Below, piece after piece: positions 12,517 through 21,963 of a stretch of 64,000 nt of DNA (position 1 is the first letter of the stretch; each line of letters starts with the position of its first letter). A program made the position numbers and the translations under genes. The notes beneath the pieces were generated by a model that saw only the letters and a list, made by a program, of their open reading frames with translations, made no database searches and was not told where the DNA came from. Source of the DNA: Vibrio sp. 10N.261.55.A7. Its GTDB lineage: Bacteria; Pseudomonadota; Gammaproteobacteria; Enterobacterales; Vibrionaceae. The stretch covers positions 20,067-84,066 of the forward strand of contig NZ_MCWZ01000317.1 of the NCBI RefSeq assembly GCF_002877365.1, in the 5' to 3' direction.

Positions 12517-13734
12517 TTAGAGTTGAATCGCTGCAATGGCTTCAATTCGTCTTTTCTCCATCTCCGTTCTTATCTCTTTACCTTGGAAACCATCAGTAAT
12601 GATCTCCTGAACATTCACACTCAGGGCGGCCTGGTAAGCTTGTTCGAAAATTTGTTTCTGCGGATAATCGATCTCTTCGAAGCCAGTCCTTCCTCTGCTG
12701 TCTGCCATGCAGCTCAATAAGATCTCTTCAAGACGATCCGGCTTTCTCCAGACATCAAACTTATTGAGGACTTTGAGCTTAGTACTCGGTTTAAGCTCAG
12801 CAGCTCGGTGGATGTTAGAGTGCTGCTCACAGACCATCAGCGCGAGTTCTTTAAACTCATTCGGCACTCGGACACGCTCACAGAGCTTCTTAATGATTTT
12901 TAGTCCCGTATGACAATGCATTTTATGGCTAGGCCACTCTTGCTCTGGTGTTATGCCTTTCCCCAGATCATGAACTTGAGCAGCAAAGCGAACAGGAAGT
13001 GACTCGCTCAGTAATGCGGCTTGATTTGCGACCATTAAAGTGTGGATGCCTGTGTCTATTTCAGGGTGCCACTGCTCAGGTTGAGGAATGCCAAAGAGCC
13101 TATCTATTTCGGGTAATACAACCTGTAATGCGCCACAATCACGAAGAACAGACAGGAAAACTTGTGGATTTCTAGTGGAAAGGGACTTATGCCATTCTTG
13201 CCAAACACGCTCTGCGGTTAAGTGCTCTAATTCACCAGACTGGCTAATCGCTTTCATTAATGCCATTGTCTCTTGCGCAATTGTGAAGCCGAGGTGATGA
13301 AATTTAGCGGCAAAGCGTGCTACCCGAAGCACTCGTAAAGGATCTTCGGTGAACGCCTTTGAGACATGACGTAGCGTTCGATCTGCAAGATCAGCTTGGC
13401 CTTCGTATGGATCGATGATGTTACCGTAGTCATCTTGTGCCATGGCGTTAATTGTAAGATCGCGTCGAAGAAGATCTTCCTCTAATGTCACGTCTTTAGC
13501 AAAGTAGCATTCGAAACCTGTGTAACCAACCGATGTTTTTCGCTCTGTGCGCGCCAGTGCGTGCTCTTGTTTTGATTTTGGATGCAAGAATACAGGGAAG
13601 TCTTTACCCACAGGTGTAAAGCCTTTGTCTATCATCTCTTCAGGTGAACTACCCACAACAACCCAGTCTTTGTCATAGACATCGAGATCAAGCAATTGAT
13701 CTCGCACAGCGCCACCTACTAAATATACTTGCAC
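12517..13734 (-). CDS. cca: Multifunctional CCA-adding tRNA nucleotidyltransferase
   Basis: It adds or repairs the 3' CCA of tRNAs. I choose the GTG at 13734 ([15 protein letters not shown]), preceded by RBS AAGGA, giving 405 aa (E. coli 412). The open frame extends ten residues upstream to an ATG at 13764, but the family begins right before YLVGGAVRD. The nucleotidyltransferase active site shows GGAVRD and [11 protein letters not shown], then [12 protein letters not shown]-terminal HD domain follows ([18 protein letters not shown]), which in E. coli has phosphatase and phosphodiesterase activity. The gene is divergent from gspA. In E. coli it is adjacent to ygiM, which lies 3 kb away here beyond the gspAB pair. 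Confidence 0.95.
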   Translation of the reverse strand: MQVYLVGGAVRDQLLDLDVYDKDWVVVGSSPEEMIDKGFTPVGKDFPVFLHPKSKQEHALARTERKTSVGYTGFECYFAKDVTLEEDLLRRDLTINAMAQDDYGNIIDPYEGQADLADRTLRHVSKAFTEDPLRVLRVARFAAKFHHLGFTIAQETMALMKAISQSGELEHLTAERVWQEWHKSLSTRNPQVFLSVLRDCGALQVVLPEIDRLFGIPQPEQWHPEIDTGIHTLMVANQAALLSESLPVRFAAQVHDLGKGITPEQEWPSHKMHCHTGLKIIKKLCERVRVPNEFKELALMVCEQHSNIHRAAELKPSTKLKVLNKFDVWRKPDRLEEILLSCMADSRGRTGFEEIDYPQKQIFEQAYQAALSVNVQEIITDGFQGKEIRTEMEKRRIEAIAAIQL

Positions 13735-13820
13735 GTTAATTCCTTGAATTTTGTCGTTTGCCATTGGCGTTCAATGTTAGTAATGGTACTTTCCTTAACA
13801 CTTTAATTATAGAGATGAGA

Positions 13821-15491
13821 ATGATGTATCAGGACTTTTTTGCATTCAGTGAGCCTCCATTTTCTATTGTCCCTAATTCTCGTCATCTATTTTTGAGTCA
13901 AAGACACAAAGAAGCGATCCAACACCTAGAAGCTGGGCTGGGTGAGGGCGGTGGTTTTGCATTGTTAACCGGTGAGGTTGGGACTGGAAAAACAACCGTG
14001 GCTAAGGTTATGTTGGCGAACTTGGGTGGCTCTACACAAGCAGGGTTAATTCTTAATCCGACCTTTTCTGATCTGGAACTGCTTGAAGCTATTTGCGATG
14101 AATTTTCTGTGGAGTATGCCGAGAATTCAACGCTTAAGCAGTTAAACCAAGCCATTTATAAGTTCTTGATCGGTAATCACGCGAACGGTGTTCAAACGCT
14201 ACTCGTGATTGATGAGGCGCAGCATTTGGCTGCAGATGTTCTAGAGCAACTAAGGTTATTGACTAACTTAGAAACAGACACTCAAAAGTTACTCAAGGTG
14301 CTGTTAATTGGGCAACCAGAACTTCAAGAAAAGTTAAAGATGCCGCAATTGCGTCAATTGGCACAAAGGATCACAGGGCGCTATCACCTGCTTCCATTGA
14401 CGACGTCAGAGAGCGTCAAATACATTCTGTTTCGCCTAGAAAAATCAGGTGGTCAGCGTGATCTCTTTCCGCTTAATGGCCTGAAATACATTGCTAATCA
14501 AACGCAAGGGATCCCACGCTTAATCAACTTGGTTTGTGACTCTGCGCTTAGAGCGGCTTATCAGGCGGGAATAAAACAGCCTAATCGCACGCTTATCCAG
14601 AATGCTTGCCATGAAGTGATGCAATTTCAAACCTCGTACTCTAATCAGCGTATTGAAAAAACGTCGCATAATGGTTGGCCTATTGCCTTCAGCCTTTGCC
14701 TAGGTATTGCGGTCTCCGTTGCGCTTTACTCTGGTTTAGCAAGCAAAGCTAAAGAGGTCGTGGCTGCACAGGTGAACATGAAAAGTAGTGTTGAATCTAA
14801 AGCGCCCGCTGAACTCATTGAACAAGAAATATTTTCCCCTGAATTAAAGCAGAAAATACTGCAATCTAATAGCTTAGAGCAGAGCATAGGTGAGCTGTAT
14901 AAAGTTTGGGGTTATCAATCGAGTGTTTTAGACAGACTTTGTGAGAATGAGACTAACTCTTCGCGTCTATTTCACTGTGAGAAGCAACAAGGGAGTTGGC
15001 AGGATCTTTTGACTCTGAATCTTCCGGTTGTCGTTCATCTTGATATCGATCTCCAAAAGCGTTATGCCGTTCTTAATCAAATCGATAATACCCTGGTGGA
15101 ATTGCTGATCGATAACAAACGAGTTCGATTTGATAGGAAGTGGTTAGAGGCCATTTGGACAGGAGAGTATCACTATATTTGGCAGCCTGGCTTTTACCAA
15201 GTGCTTAAAAAAGGGATGTCTGGTGACCCAGTTTCCCAGTTAGATGTTAGGTTATCGACTCTGATGCAGGAACCAGCGAATGATTCATCACTCTTTGATG
15301 AACGCTTAGAGAGAAAGGTTAAGCTATTTCAGCGATGGCAAGGAATGGATGTTGATGGTATTGCAGGTCAAAGAACCTTGAAAACACTAGCGTTACTTAC
15401 TCAAGAAAATGCACCCACGCTGCATCAACCAAGCTCTCATATTAAGGCGTATTCACAGCCCGCTACTGAACGAATCGAGGGGGCGAAGTAA
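13821..15491 (+). CDS. gspA: Type II secretion ATPase-like protein GspA/ExeA
   Basis: In Aeromonas, ExeA works with ExeB to place the secretin ring of the type II secretion system in the outer membrane through peptidoglycan binding. Starting at 13821 (MMYQDFFAF; ATG 13824 and 13815 are alternatives) it has 556 aa. An AAA+ ATPase domain has Walker A GEVGTGKTT (about 51-59) and Walker B LLVIDEAQ (about 127-134). One membrane segment lies at about 285-305, then a periplasmic region ending in a peptidoglycan-binding-1-type domain (KLFQRWQGMDVDGIAGQRTL). It overlaps gspB by one base. MSHA MshM is a shorter relative lacking the C-terminal domain, so GspA fits better. Confidence 0.9.
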   Translation: MMYQDFFAFSEPPFSIVPNSRHLFLSQRHKEAIQHLEAGLGEGGGFALLTGEVGTGKTTVAKVMLANLGGSTQAGLILNPTFSDLELLEAICDEFSVEYAENSTLKQLNQAIYKFLIGNHANGVQTLLVIDEAQHLAADVLEQLRLLTNLETDTQKLLKVLLIGQPELQEKLKMPQLRQLAQRITGRYHLLPLTTSESVKYILFRLEKSGGQRDLFPLNGLKYIANQTQGIPRLINLVCDSALRAAYQAGIKQPNRTLIQNACHEVMQFQTSYSNQRIEKTSHNGWPIAFSLCLGIAVSVALYSGLASKAKEVVAAQVNMKSSVESKAPAELIEQEIFSPELKQKILQSNSLEQSIGELYKVWGYQSSVLDRLCENETNSSRLFHCEKQQGSWQDLLTLNLPVVVHLDIDLQKRYAVLNQIDNTLVELLIDNKRVRFDRKWLEAIWTGEYHYIWQPGFYQVLKKGMSGDPVSQLDVRLSTLMQEPANDSSLFDERLERKVKLFQRWQGMDVDGIAGQRTLKTLALLTQENAPTLHQPSSHIKAYSQPATERIEGAK

Positions 15492-16381
15492 TGTCTGAAA
15501 TATTAAAAGCACTCAAGCAATCTGAGCAGCAACATCAAAGTTTTAGTGCTTATTCTTCCGGTCCAGTTGAAACGAATTCAAACCGACCTAGTCCATTACC
15601 AAAGCGAAAACTCGTTGTTGCTTTTTTACTGCCAGTTATGGCGACCTCTATTTGGATTGGCGTTGATACTTACCTCTTCTATGAAGAACTGAATCAAAGA
15701 GAAACTGCCAGTTCAAATATAGTTGTAGAGACTGTCGAGGTCGAGAGCCCTTTTTCGTCTTCCCCTTACGTGTTGGTTGAGCCATTGAAATCGACTCAGT
15801 TGGGTTTGGTCGAGGTCGCTCAAGGTGGTCTTCCATCAGAAGCGCGTTCTAATGAGGCAAAAGCTTCTACAGTGGCTGCAGCTCGTATTGATGAAGAGAT
15901 AAATGGGGCTGCGATAAATGAGAGCGATGTCGACGCGCTGTCTCAGCTCGATTTATCTCAGTTCTCTCCAGAGCTTGCCCAGCGTGTTCAGTCAGCATTT
16001 CCCTCTGGTGGAGAAGACCTGAGTTCATACGGGACCGGTTTACCGTCTGAGTTAGCGGAGAATGGATCGTCGAATCAGTTACCCTCTAATATTAGAACCA
16101 ATGACATAACCAATGAAAGAATAACTGAAGAACCTGAGAGCATTAAACTGGTTCAAAAAGGGGCCGATTTTGTTGGCCATTTACCGGCATTGAATTTTCA
16201 AACCCATGTCTATTCAAGTCAGAAAAGTAAGCGCTGGGTGAAGGTGAACGGTAGCGAGTTTACCGAAGGGGACTGGATAAACCCTGAGATACAGATTCTT
16301 GAGATTAAGCAGCGTTACAGCACGATTGATTTCCAAGGGCAAAGAATCGAAGTGCCTGCATTGTATGATTGGAAAGGGTAG
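15491..16381 (+). CDS. gspB: General secretion pathway protein GspB/ExeB
   Basis: The partner of GspA: a bitopic inner-membrane protein that forms the ExeAB complex for secretin assembly. It has 296 aa with a short cytoplasmic N-terminus (MSEILKALKQSEQQ, typical of the family), a membrane segment at about 38-62, a long low-complexity Ser/Glu-rich periplasmic linker (about 75-220), and a conserved C-terminal GspB domain (WVKVNGSEFTEGDWI, IDFQGQRIEVPALYDW). The start overlaps the gspA stop (TAATG) with RBS GGGGG, which indicates translational coupling. The rest of the type II secretion operon is not in this window. Confidence 0.9.
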   Translation: MSEILKALKQSEQQHQSFSAYSSGPVETNSNRPSPLPKRKLVVAFLLPVMATSIWIGVDTYLFYEELNQRETASSNIVVETVEVESPFSSSPYVLVEPLKSTQLGLVEVAQGGLPSEARSNEAKASTVAAARIDEEINGAAINESDVDALSQLDLSQFSPELAQRVQSAFPSGGEDLSSYGTGLPSELAENGSSNQLPSNIRTNDITNERITEEPESIKLVQKGADFVGHLPALNFQTHVYSSQKSKRWVKVNGSEFTEGDWINPEIQILEIKQRYSTIDFQGQRIEVPALYDWKG

Positions 16382-16408
16382 GAATATATCAAGGTTACAG
16401 ATAAAGAA

Positions 16409-16434
16409 AAGGCCACTCAACAGTGGCCTTTCGC
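16409..16434. terminator. Bidirectional terminator after gspB / SH3 protein gene
   Basis: AAGGCCACT (16409-16417) pairs with AGTGGCCTT (16422-16430) around a 4-base loop, with AT-rich flanks on both sides. It serves the converging genes gspB and the SH3 gene. Confidence 0.75.
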
Positions 16435-16449
16435 ATTTTAAATGATTAT

Positions 16450-17061
16450 TTATGCCCAGCCGTTTGGCGACTTCTTACGGCGAGGGATAACGTGGGGTAG
16501 CAGAAGGCCAAATAGAAGACCACCGCCAGCAACACCGCCACCGTACATGAAGTACTTCAGCAATAAATCTTCTTTTTGTGTATCTAAGCGAGCGCGAAGT
16601 TCACGAACTTCAGTTTGCGAAGCGGTCAGCTGCTTACTGATGTCGCTGTAGTTCTGTTCCAATTCAGCAATCTGCTGATTACGAACTTCTAAAGAATCGA
16701 TTAGACCTGCTTTTTCGCTATCGGCGTTACCGCGAGCATTAGACAGCTGAGCTTTAACCGTTGTGAGTTCTTTCTCGAGCTTAGGTAAACGAACTGCCAT
16801 GCTTTCTTGGCGTGTTACGAAGCGAGTTTCTACCCAACCTGTGCGGCCTCTTGAATCTCGAACTTGACTATAACCAGTGTCTCTATTGGTATCGAGAAGA
16901 CTAATTTTATCACCAGCATCAATACTGCCAACAATTCGGAACTGATTGTTGGGGCCCGAATGCATGTAGGTAAATAGTTTGTCCGCGATATAGCGGTCTT
17001 GAGCAAAAGCTGCTGGAATGGCCATTAGAGAGACCAAAACCATGCAAATCAATTTCTTCAC
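16450..17061 (-). CDS. YgiM-like SH3-domain membrane-anchored protein
   Basis: A predicted secreted and membrane-anchored protein of the TIGR04211/YgiM type. I choose the GTG at 17061 (KKLICMVLVSLMAIPAAFAQ), preceded by RBS AAAGGA, giving 203 aa (E. coli YgiM 206). The signal peptide ends at AFA-QDRY. A bacterial SH3 domain follows (about 23-85, with YMHSGPNNQFRIVGSI and GRTGWVETRFV), then a long coiled coil (about 95-170) and a C-terminal membrane helix with the basic tail PRRKKSPNGWA. The upstream open frame to 17433 is antisense to pit and not coding. The function is unknown; a cell-envelope role is inferred from the SH3 domain and from the cca/ygiM neighbourhood. Confidence 0.85.
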   Translation of the reverse strand: MKKLICMVLVSLMAIPAAFAQDRYIADKLFTYMHSGPNNQFRIVGSIDAGDKISLLDTNRDTGYSQVRDSRGRTGWVETRFVTRQESMAVRLPKLEKELTTVKAQLSNARGNADSEKAGLIDSLEVRNQQIAELEQNYSDISKQLTASQTEVRELRARLDTQKEDLLLKYFMYGGGVAGGGLLFGLLLPHVIPRRKKSPNGWA

Positions 17062-17136
17062 AGTGAATCCTTTAACAATATTGATGATGGTAAATATATC
17101 TACTGGATTGATAGTATGAATTTTCTTTAGGCCATG

Positions 17137-17165
17137 CAACAAAGAAGGGAGGCAAAGCCTCCCTT
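17137..17165 (-). terminator. Terminator of the DUF47-pit transcript
   Basis: AAGGGAGGC AAA GCCTCCCTT (17145-17165) is a 9-bp stem. On the minus strand it is followed by CTTTGTTG, a moderate T tract, 55 bases after the pit stop. Confidence 0.75.
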
Positions 17166-17219
17166 TCTGTGCGTTTGAGTCAATAATGACGTGGCGCTTA
17201 CAATCTACAAACCTGGAAC

Positions 17220-18479
17220 TTAAGCAAACATGCCTTGAATTGCATAGAAGAACACAACGGCGAGAAGTGCACCAGCAGGCAGTGTCACTATCCAAGATGC
17301 CACGATGTTTCGGACAACACCTAGGTTTAGAGCACCGATACCACGAGCAAAACCTACCCCTAATACCGCACCCACTAACGTTTGTGTTGTCGAGATTGGT
17401 AAGCCAGTACCCGATGCTAGAACCACAGTACAAGCTGTCGCCAACTGAGCGGCAAAACCGCGGCTTGGTGTTAGTTCAGTAATACCTGTACCAACAGTAG
17501 CCATTACTCGGCGACCAAGGGTTGCAAGACCAATAACAATACCAAAACCGCCTAGAGGAAGAATCCACCATGCAATCTGAGTTTTGCCTGTGATTTCACC
17601 CATATGTTCTACGGTTGAAACAATGGCTGACAATGGACCGATTGCATTAGCGACGTCGTTTGAGCCGTGAGCAAATGCCATCGCACAAGCGGTGATAACC
17701 ATCAGTACAGTGAAGATGCCTTCAACACCAGCAAACCCATGATCTTCTTCGCGGTTCGCAAATTTCTTATGGATATACAGGTAGCCGCCAATCATGATGA
17801 CAGTAGAGAAGGCGGCTGCCCACATCCAAGCGTCACCATTACTGAGGTGTAAGCCTACGTGCTTTAAGCCTTTTTTGATTGTCACGAGTGCAATGACCAT
17901 CGTTGTGATGAACATGTATACAGGAACGAATCGTTTAGCATTAAACAGAGGGTTCTCAGTATCAAAAATTAGGCGTTGGGCACTGATAAAAATCATGTAG
18001 GCGAAAAAGCCAGAGATAAGAGGCGTAACCAGCCAACTACCCACAATACCTTGCACAGAACTCCAGTCTACGGCTTCTGTACCGACAGAGACACACGCAA
18101 AACCGATGATGGCACCGATGATAGAGTGAGTCGTAGAAACCGGCCATCCCATGTAAGATGCGAGCAATAGCCAAGTACCTGCCGCTAATAACGCAGACAG
18201 CATACCAAACACTAACACATCGGGCTGATGGGCAAACAGCTCAGTATCGATAACGCCTTTGCGAATCGTATCCGTTACTTCACCACCAGCAAGGTATGCC
18301 CCTGCAAACTCAAAGATCATCGCGATGATGATCGCTTGTTTTACTGTAAGTGCTTTGGAACCTACTGAGGTGCCCATTGCGTTCGCAACGTCATTTGCAC
18401 CTATACCAATAGCCATTAAAAGACCAAAAGCGGCAGCAATAATAATCAGTAGCGTGCCGTGGTTAGCAATGATATCCAT
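17220..18479 (-). CDS. PiT-family inorganic phosphate transporter
   Basis: It moves phosphate (probably as metal phosphate or with H+/Na+) across the inner membrane. It has 419 aa from the ATG at 18479 (MDIIANHGT), preceded by TTAGG; the frame is open to 18536. The two duplicated PHO4 signature halves are GIGANDVANAMGTSVGSKAL and FAHGSNDVANAIGPL, with about 10-11 membrane segments. It lies 128 bp downstream of a DUF47 gene, the usual bacterial pairing. Low-affinity Pit of the E. coli PitA type is the nearest role; whether it is phosphate-regulated here is not evident. Confidence 0.93.
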   Translation of the reverse strand: MDIIANHGTLLIIIAAAFGLLMAIGIGANDVANAMGTSVGSKALTVKQAIIIAMIFEFAGAYLAGGEVTDTIRKGVIDTELFAHQPDVLVFGMLSALLAAGTWLLLASYMGWPVSTTHSIIGAIIGFACVSVGTEAVDWSSVQGIVGSWLVTPLISGFFAYMIFISAQRLIFDTENPLFNAKRFVPVYMFITTMVIALVTIKKGLKHVGLHLSNGDAWMWAAAFSTVIMIGGYLYIHKKFANREEDHGFAGVEGIFTVLMVITACAMAFAHGSNDVANAIGPLSAIVSTVEHMGEITGKTQIAWWILPLGGFGIVIGLATLGRRVMATVGTGITELTPSRGFAAQLATACTVVLASGTGLPISTTQTLVGAVLGVGFARGIGALNLGVVRNIVASWIVTLPAGALLAVVFFYAIQGMFA

Positions 18480-18607
18480 CGTTATACCTAATTGTGTAAT
18501 AAAAATCGGAACAAAATTTAGACGCGACAAACCCATCAGCGATGAAAATACTCATCGCCTAATCTGTGCGTTTATATCGTGCTCTTCGTTATTGAATTAT
18601 CTGTGAT

Positions 18608-19288
18608 TTAAGAGCGAGAAAGCATAACTTCAAGACGAGCGCCTACACGCTGTGCTTGATCTGCAATGCCACCAACCCACTCTAGAATTTTGTATAAGAA
18701 CATAACGTCAATCGGGTTATATTCGGACTCAACGGCCATTAATTGCTGACGAAGCTGAATTTGAATGGCATCAGTGTCGTCTTCAATTAAATCAAGTTGA
18801 TGAATCATTTCTGCAACAAGCGTCACTTCACGGCCTTTAAAGCCAGTCTCGAGCAGTTCGTCAAACTCATTAATCACTTTCTGAGCTTGATCGGCTGCGT
18901 CAAGGCATCGCTTTACATAAACGATGAAGTTTTCTTGAAGTACTTCAGGAATAACCAAACGACGACCATAAACACGGCCTGAGATGTCTTTGGCTAGATT
19001 GGCGAGCTTGTCTTGTTGAGTCAAAAGCTCAAGCATGTCGGTACGATCGACAGGCATAAACAAACCGCGAGGAAGTTTTAGGCGAATTTCGCGCTTTAGC
19101 ACATCAGCTTCTTTCTCTAAATGAGAAATCTGAGCACGAATTTCTGCTGCTTTTTCCCAGTCGCCTTTTGAAGAAACTTCAAAAAAGTTAACTAGGTGAG
19201 AGCAACATTCATTAACGCACACTACGTGGCGCTGCAAAGGCTTTATAGGGGACTTTGCAAATAACCCCATTATTGTATTCACTGGCAT
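18608..19288 (-). CDS. DUF47/TIGR00153 family PhoU-like protein, putative Pit accessory
   Basis: A 226-aa soluble, helical PhoU-like protein (DUF47, TIGR00153) that commonly precedes pit and is thought to modulate phosphate transport. I use the ATG at 19288 (MPVNTIMGLFAKSPI); an in-frame ATG two codons earlier at 19294 sits closer to the AGG of the RBS and is possible. Features include the N-terminal amphipathic helix and the acidic/His-rich helical segments HLEKEADVLKREI and ELLTQQDKLANLAKDI. It is the first gene of the pair with pit. The biochemical function is inferred from the family. Confidence 0.88.
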   Translation of the reverse strand: MPVNTIMGLFAKSPIKPLQRHVVCVNECCSHLVNFFEVSSKGDWEKAAEIRAQISHLEKEADVLKREIRLKLPRGLFMPVDRTDMLELLTQQDKLANLAKDISGRVYGRRLVIPEVLQENFIVYVKRCLDAADQAQKVINEFDELLETGFKGREVTLVAEMIHQLDLIEDDTDAIQIQLRQQLMAVESEYNPIDVMFLYKILEWVGGIADQAQRVGARLEVMLSRS

Positions 19289-19493
19289 GGTCATTGAACC
19301 TAATAAATATAACCTAAAAAGAACATACACCATTTCATGGCGAAATGTTGAACGATGGCTATAAAGGCGCGCATGTTAACCCATTAAATCTCTCATTAAA
19401 ACTGTTTTAGATCATGATTGACGTCATAAATCTCACTTGCCGAGTAGCAAGATTGGCCATATCCTGTTGCTATCTGCTTTGAAAGGTACAGTT

Positions 19494-21011
19494 ATGGAAA
19501 CCGAAATAGAACTGAAGTTTTTTGTTTCACCTGAATTTTCAGGGATTTTACGAGAAAAAATCTCGGAAATGAAAATCCTTCAGCACAGTTGTCGTGATCT
19601 TGGGAATACATATTTTGACACGCCAGATAACTGGTTACGTCAACATGATACCGGTTTGCGAATTCGACGCTTCGATGATGTCTTTATCCAGACAGTCAAA
19701 ACTGCAGGTCGAGTGGTTGCCGGGCTGCATCAAAGACCAGAATACAATGCGGAACACACCTGCAACATTCCTGATTTAACACTGCACCCGCAAGATATTT
19801 GGCCTCAAGAAAGAGAGATAAGCATCCTTCAATCGGAACTCATGCCTCTCTTCGCAACAAACTTCACTCGTGAGCAATGGCTAATAGGCATGCCTGATGG
19901 AAGCCAAGTAGAAGTCGCGTTTGATCTCGGTGAGGTGGTTTCCGGTGATAAACGCGATCCCATTTGCGAGATTGAGTTTGAGCTCAAATCAGGGCAAACC
20001 GACGCTTTGTTTACACTGGCTCGTCAATTTAGCGAATACGGCGGCATGCGACTGGGCAATCTAAGTAAAGCAGCAAAAGGCTATCGCCTAGCACAAGGCT
20101 ATGCCGGTGATGAAGTTAAACCGTTATCATTGGTCAACACCGAACGCAGCGATAGCGTTGAGTCGTGTTTCATTCACTCTCTTGAGCATGCCTTATCACA
20201 TTGGCTCTACCATGAACAGATATACTCAGAAAGAGAATCCATTGAAGCATTGCATGAAATTCGCAATGCACTCAGCTTCATTCGTCAAACATTGACCATT
20301 TATGGCGGCATAGTTCCTCGAAGAGCCAGCGCCATTCTTCGTCAAGAACTTAAGTGGTTGGAACAAGAACTCGACTGGCTAAAACAGTACGATTACTTGG
20401 CTGACCTTCTTGAAGACAAAGGCCATGTTCTTAGAAAGCTAGACGCGCGCAAATATTTAGTCTCTGAGCTTAAGAGTGTTCAGGATGCGCTCCCAAATCG
20501 AGATGAAGTCATACAGCTTTTGTCGTCTGCACGATATACGGGAATCTTACTCGATCTTAGCCGTTGGATACTCACTCGAGGTTGGCAGCCCTTCTTAGAC
20601 GATAAAGCGCGTGAGCAGATGTCTCATTCGATCCCTAAATTTTCAGTGAATCAGTTAGATCGCACATGGGCTGAGTTAATAGAGGCGTTTCCACCGGAAC
20701 GGTTACTGACGAGTGAGGAATACATCGAACAACAGTATCGCTTAATGCGTAATCTCTACACTGGCGTTGGTTTTGCGAGCCTTTATGATGTTGATGAACG
20801 CAATAGCTTCCGATTGCCTTGGGCTGACCTTATGCAAGGCATTGATGATTTATTGATGCTGAAGCCTTTGGCGGAAATGGTGGATAAGCTAGAAGGTGAT
20901 GAAAAAGATCAGTTGCAACGTTGGTTAGACAGACAAGAAACTTCAATCTTGCATGCAATGGAACAAACTCGGATCATCAGTATTGAAGCTGAACCCTATT
21001 GGCAACATTAG
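19494..21011 (+). CDS. ygiF: Inorganic triphosphatase YgiF (CYTH-CHAD protein)
   Basis: E. coli YgiF hydrolyses inorganic triphosphate. Starting at the ATG at 19494 (METEIELKF, RBS AAGG) the protein has 505 aa. The N-terminal CYTH tunnel domain shows the signature E4-x-E6-x-K8 and later RIRRFDD, KTAGRV and the acidic EIEFEL strand. The C-terminal half (about 235-505) is a helical CHAD domain with HEIRNALSFIRQ, proposed to bind polyphosphate. The upstream extension to 19437 has no RBS. The neighbours glnE and hldE match the E. coli ygiF locus, but here two genes (a channel and a chemoreceptor) are inserted between ygiF and glnE. Confidence 0.92.
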   Translation: METEIELKFFVSPEFSGILREKISEMKILQHSCRDLGNTYFDTPDNWLRQHDTGLRIRRFDDVFIQTVKTAGRVVAGLHQRPEYNAEHTCNIPDLTLHPQDIWPQEREISILQSELMPLFATNFTREQWLIGMPDGSQVEVAFDLGEVVSGDKRDPICEIEFELKSGQTDALFTLARQFSEYGGMRLGNLSKAAKGYRLAQGYAGDEVKPLSLVNTERSDSVESCFIHSLEHALSHWLYHEQIYSERESIEALHEIRNALSFIRQTLTIYGGIVPRRASAILRQELKWLEQELDWLKQYDYLADLLEDKGHVLRKLDARKYLVSELKSVQDALPNRDEVIQLLSSARYTGILLDLSRWILTRGWQPFLDDKAREQMSHSIPKFSVNQLDRTWAELIEAFPPERLLTSEEYIEQQYRLMRNLYTGVGFASLYDVDERNSFRLPWADLMQGIDDLLMLKPLAEMVDKLEGDEKDQLQRWLDRQETSILHAMEQTRIISIEAEPYWQH

Positions 21012-21026
21012 AGTGCTGACTTGATA

Positions 21027-21058
21027 CAAAAATAGAGCCTAGAATGGCTCTATTTTTG
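21027..21058. terminator. Bidirectional terminator after ygiF
   Basis: CAAAAATAGAGCC (21027-21039) pairs with GGCTCTATTTTTG (21046-21058), a perfect 13-bp stem with A and T runs on opposite arms. It is shared by ygiF and the converging ion-channel gene. Confidence 0.85.
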
Positions 21059-21074
21059 TATGGATGAAAAGCAC

Positions 21075-21830
21075 TTATTCTTGAGAGGATTTTTTCTCTA
21101 GAGACTCAAGTCTGTCAATGATCTCTTTCTGTTGTAAGACGATCTCTTCTAATAGACGTTCTTTGTTTTCCTGTCTAAGCGTTTGTTGATGGGTGGGCGA
21201 TGTGATCATTGAGGTGATCAGACCTGAAATCATACCAAATAGCCCTACTCCTGAAATGATCAATGCTGACGCGAGCAATTTCCCCGTCTCAGTGACGGGA
21301 TAATGATCGCCATAGCCAACCGTTGAGATCGTCACCAGTGCCCACCACAATGCGTCGCCGCCATCTTGTATATTGGCAGCGGGGTTTCTACCTTCTATAA
21401 AGAGCATCATGCTTGAGCCTACGGTTAGAAGCACGACAAGCAATAGAAGTATTGAGGCTAACGTCGTTTCTTTACGATTAGTAAATAACTGGCTGACAAT
21501 GAACCTGCCTGATCGAATAACCAGAATAAAACGAAGAATGGAGAACACTCGTGCATACCGTAGAGGTTCAATGAGGGGGAGACTAGCGAGGAAGTCGATC
21601 CAGTGCATTTTCATGTATTGCACCTTATTTGCGGCTCGGATCAAATCAACCGAAAGTTGTAGGAGGAAAATACTACAGATAAGAAAGTCTAAGCCGATAA
21701 GTACCTGACGAGTTTCATGGCTAATAGGCATAAACAATAAGCCAGAGATCACAAATAGCGCCATAAACGACAGGATCAAGGATAATAAGCTCATTGGTTT
21801 CGTATCGTTTTTGATATCATCTTTATTCAT
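21075..21830 (-). CDS. Voltage-gated potassium channel-like ion transporter
   Basis: A 251-aa membrane protein of the six-helix voltage-gated cation channel superfamily. The hydrophobic segments lie at about 13-34, 44-65, 75-90, 120-145 and 183-210. A basic S4-like helix is at about 91-110 (RYARVFSILRFILVIRSGRF). The pore loop carries the K+ selectivity filter TVGYGD at 170-175. The C-terminus is a short coiled coil (about 215-245) that probably aids tetramer formation. It is a single gene, divergent from the downstream chemoreceptor. Selectivity for K+ follows from the filter; voltage gating is inferred from the S4-like Arg pattern. Confidence 0.88.
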   Translation of the reverse strand: MNKDDIKNDTKPMSLLSLILSFMALFVISGLLFMPISHETRQVLIGLDFLICSIFLLQLSVDLIRAANKVQYMKMHWIDFLASLPLIEPLRYARVFSILRFILVIRSGRFIVSQLFTNRKETTLASILLLLVVLLTVGSSMMLFIEGRNPAANIQDGGDALWWALVTISTVGYGDHYPVTETGKLLASALIISGVGLFGMISGLITSMITSPTHQQTLRQENKERLLEEIVLQQKEIIDRLESLEKKSSQE

Positions 21831-21963
21831 ACGAGGCTCGAAATAAATTGGTAATTAGTGCTTTGGCGCTAGTTCAAATAGTTCATTCAATATACATGAG
21901 TATTTAGACGTTTAGATAACTTCTTGAATGAACAAAATAATTAATAATTGCGGAGAATGGACA

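Noticed and set aside
17062..17433. N-terminal extension of the YgiM-like gene to 327 residues
   Set aside because: The extra part is antisense to pit and runs through the pit terminator. The GTG at 17061 has an RBS and begins a clean signal peptide.
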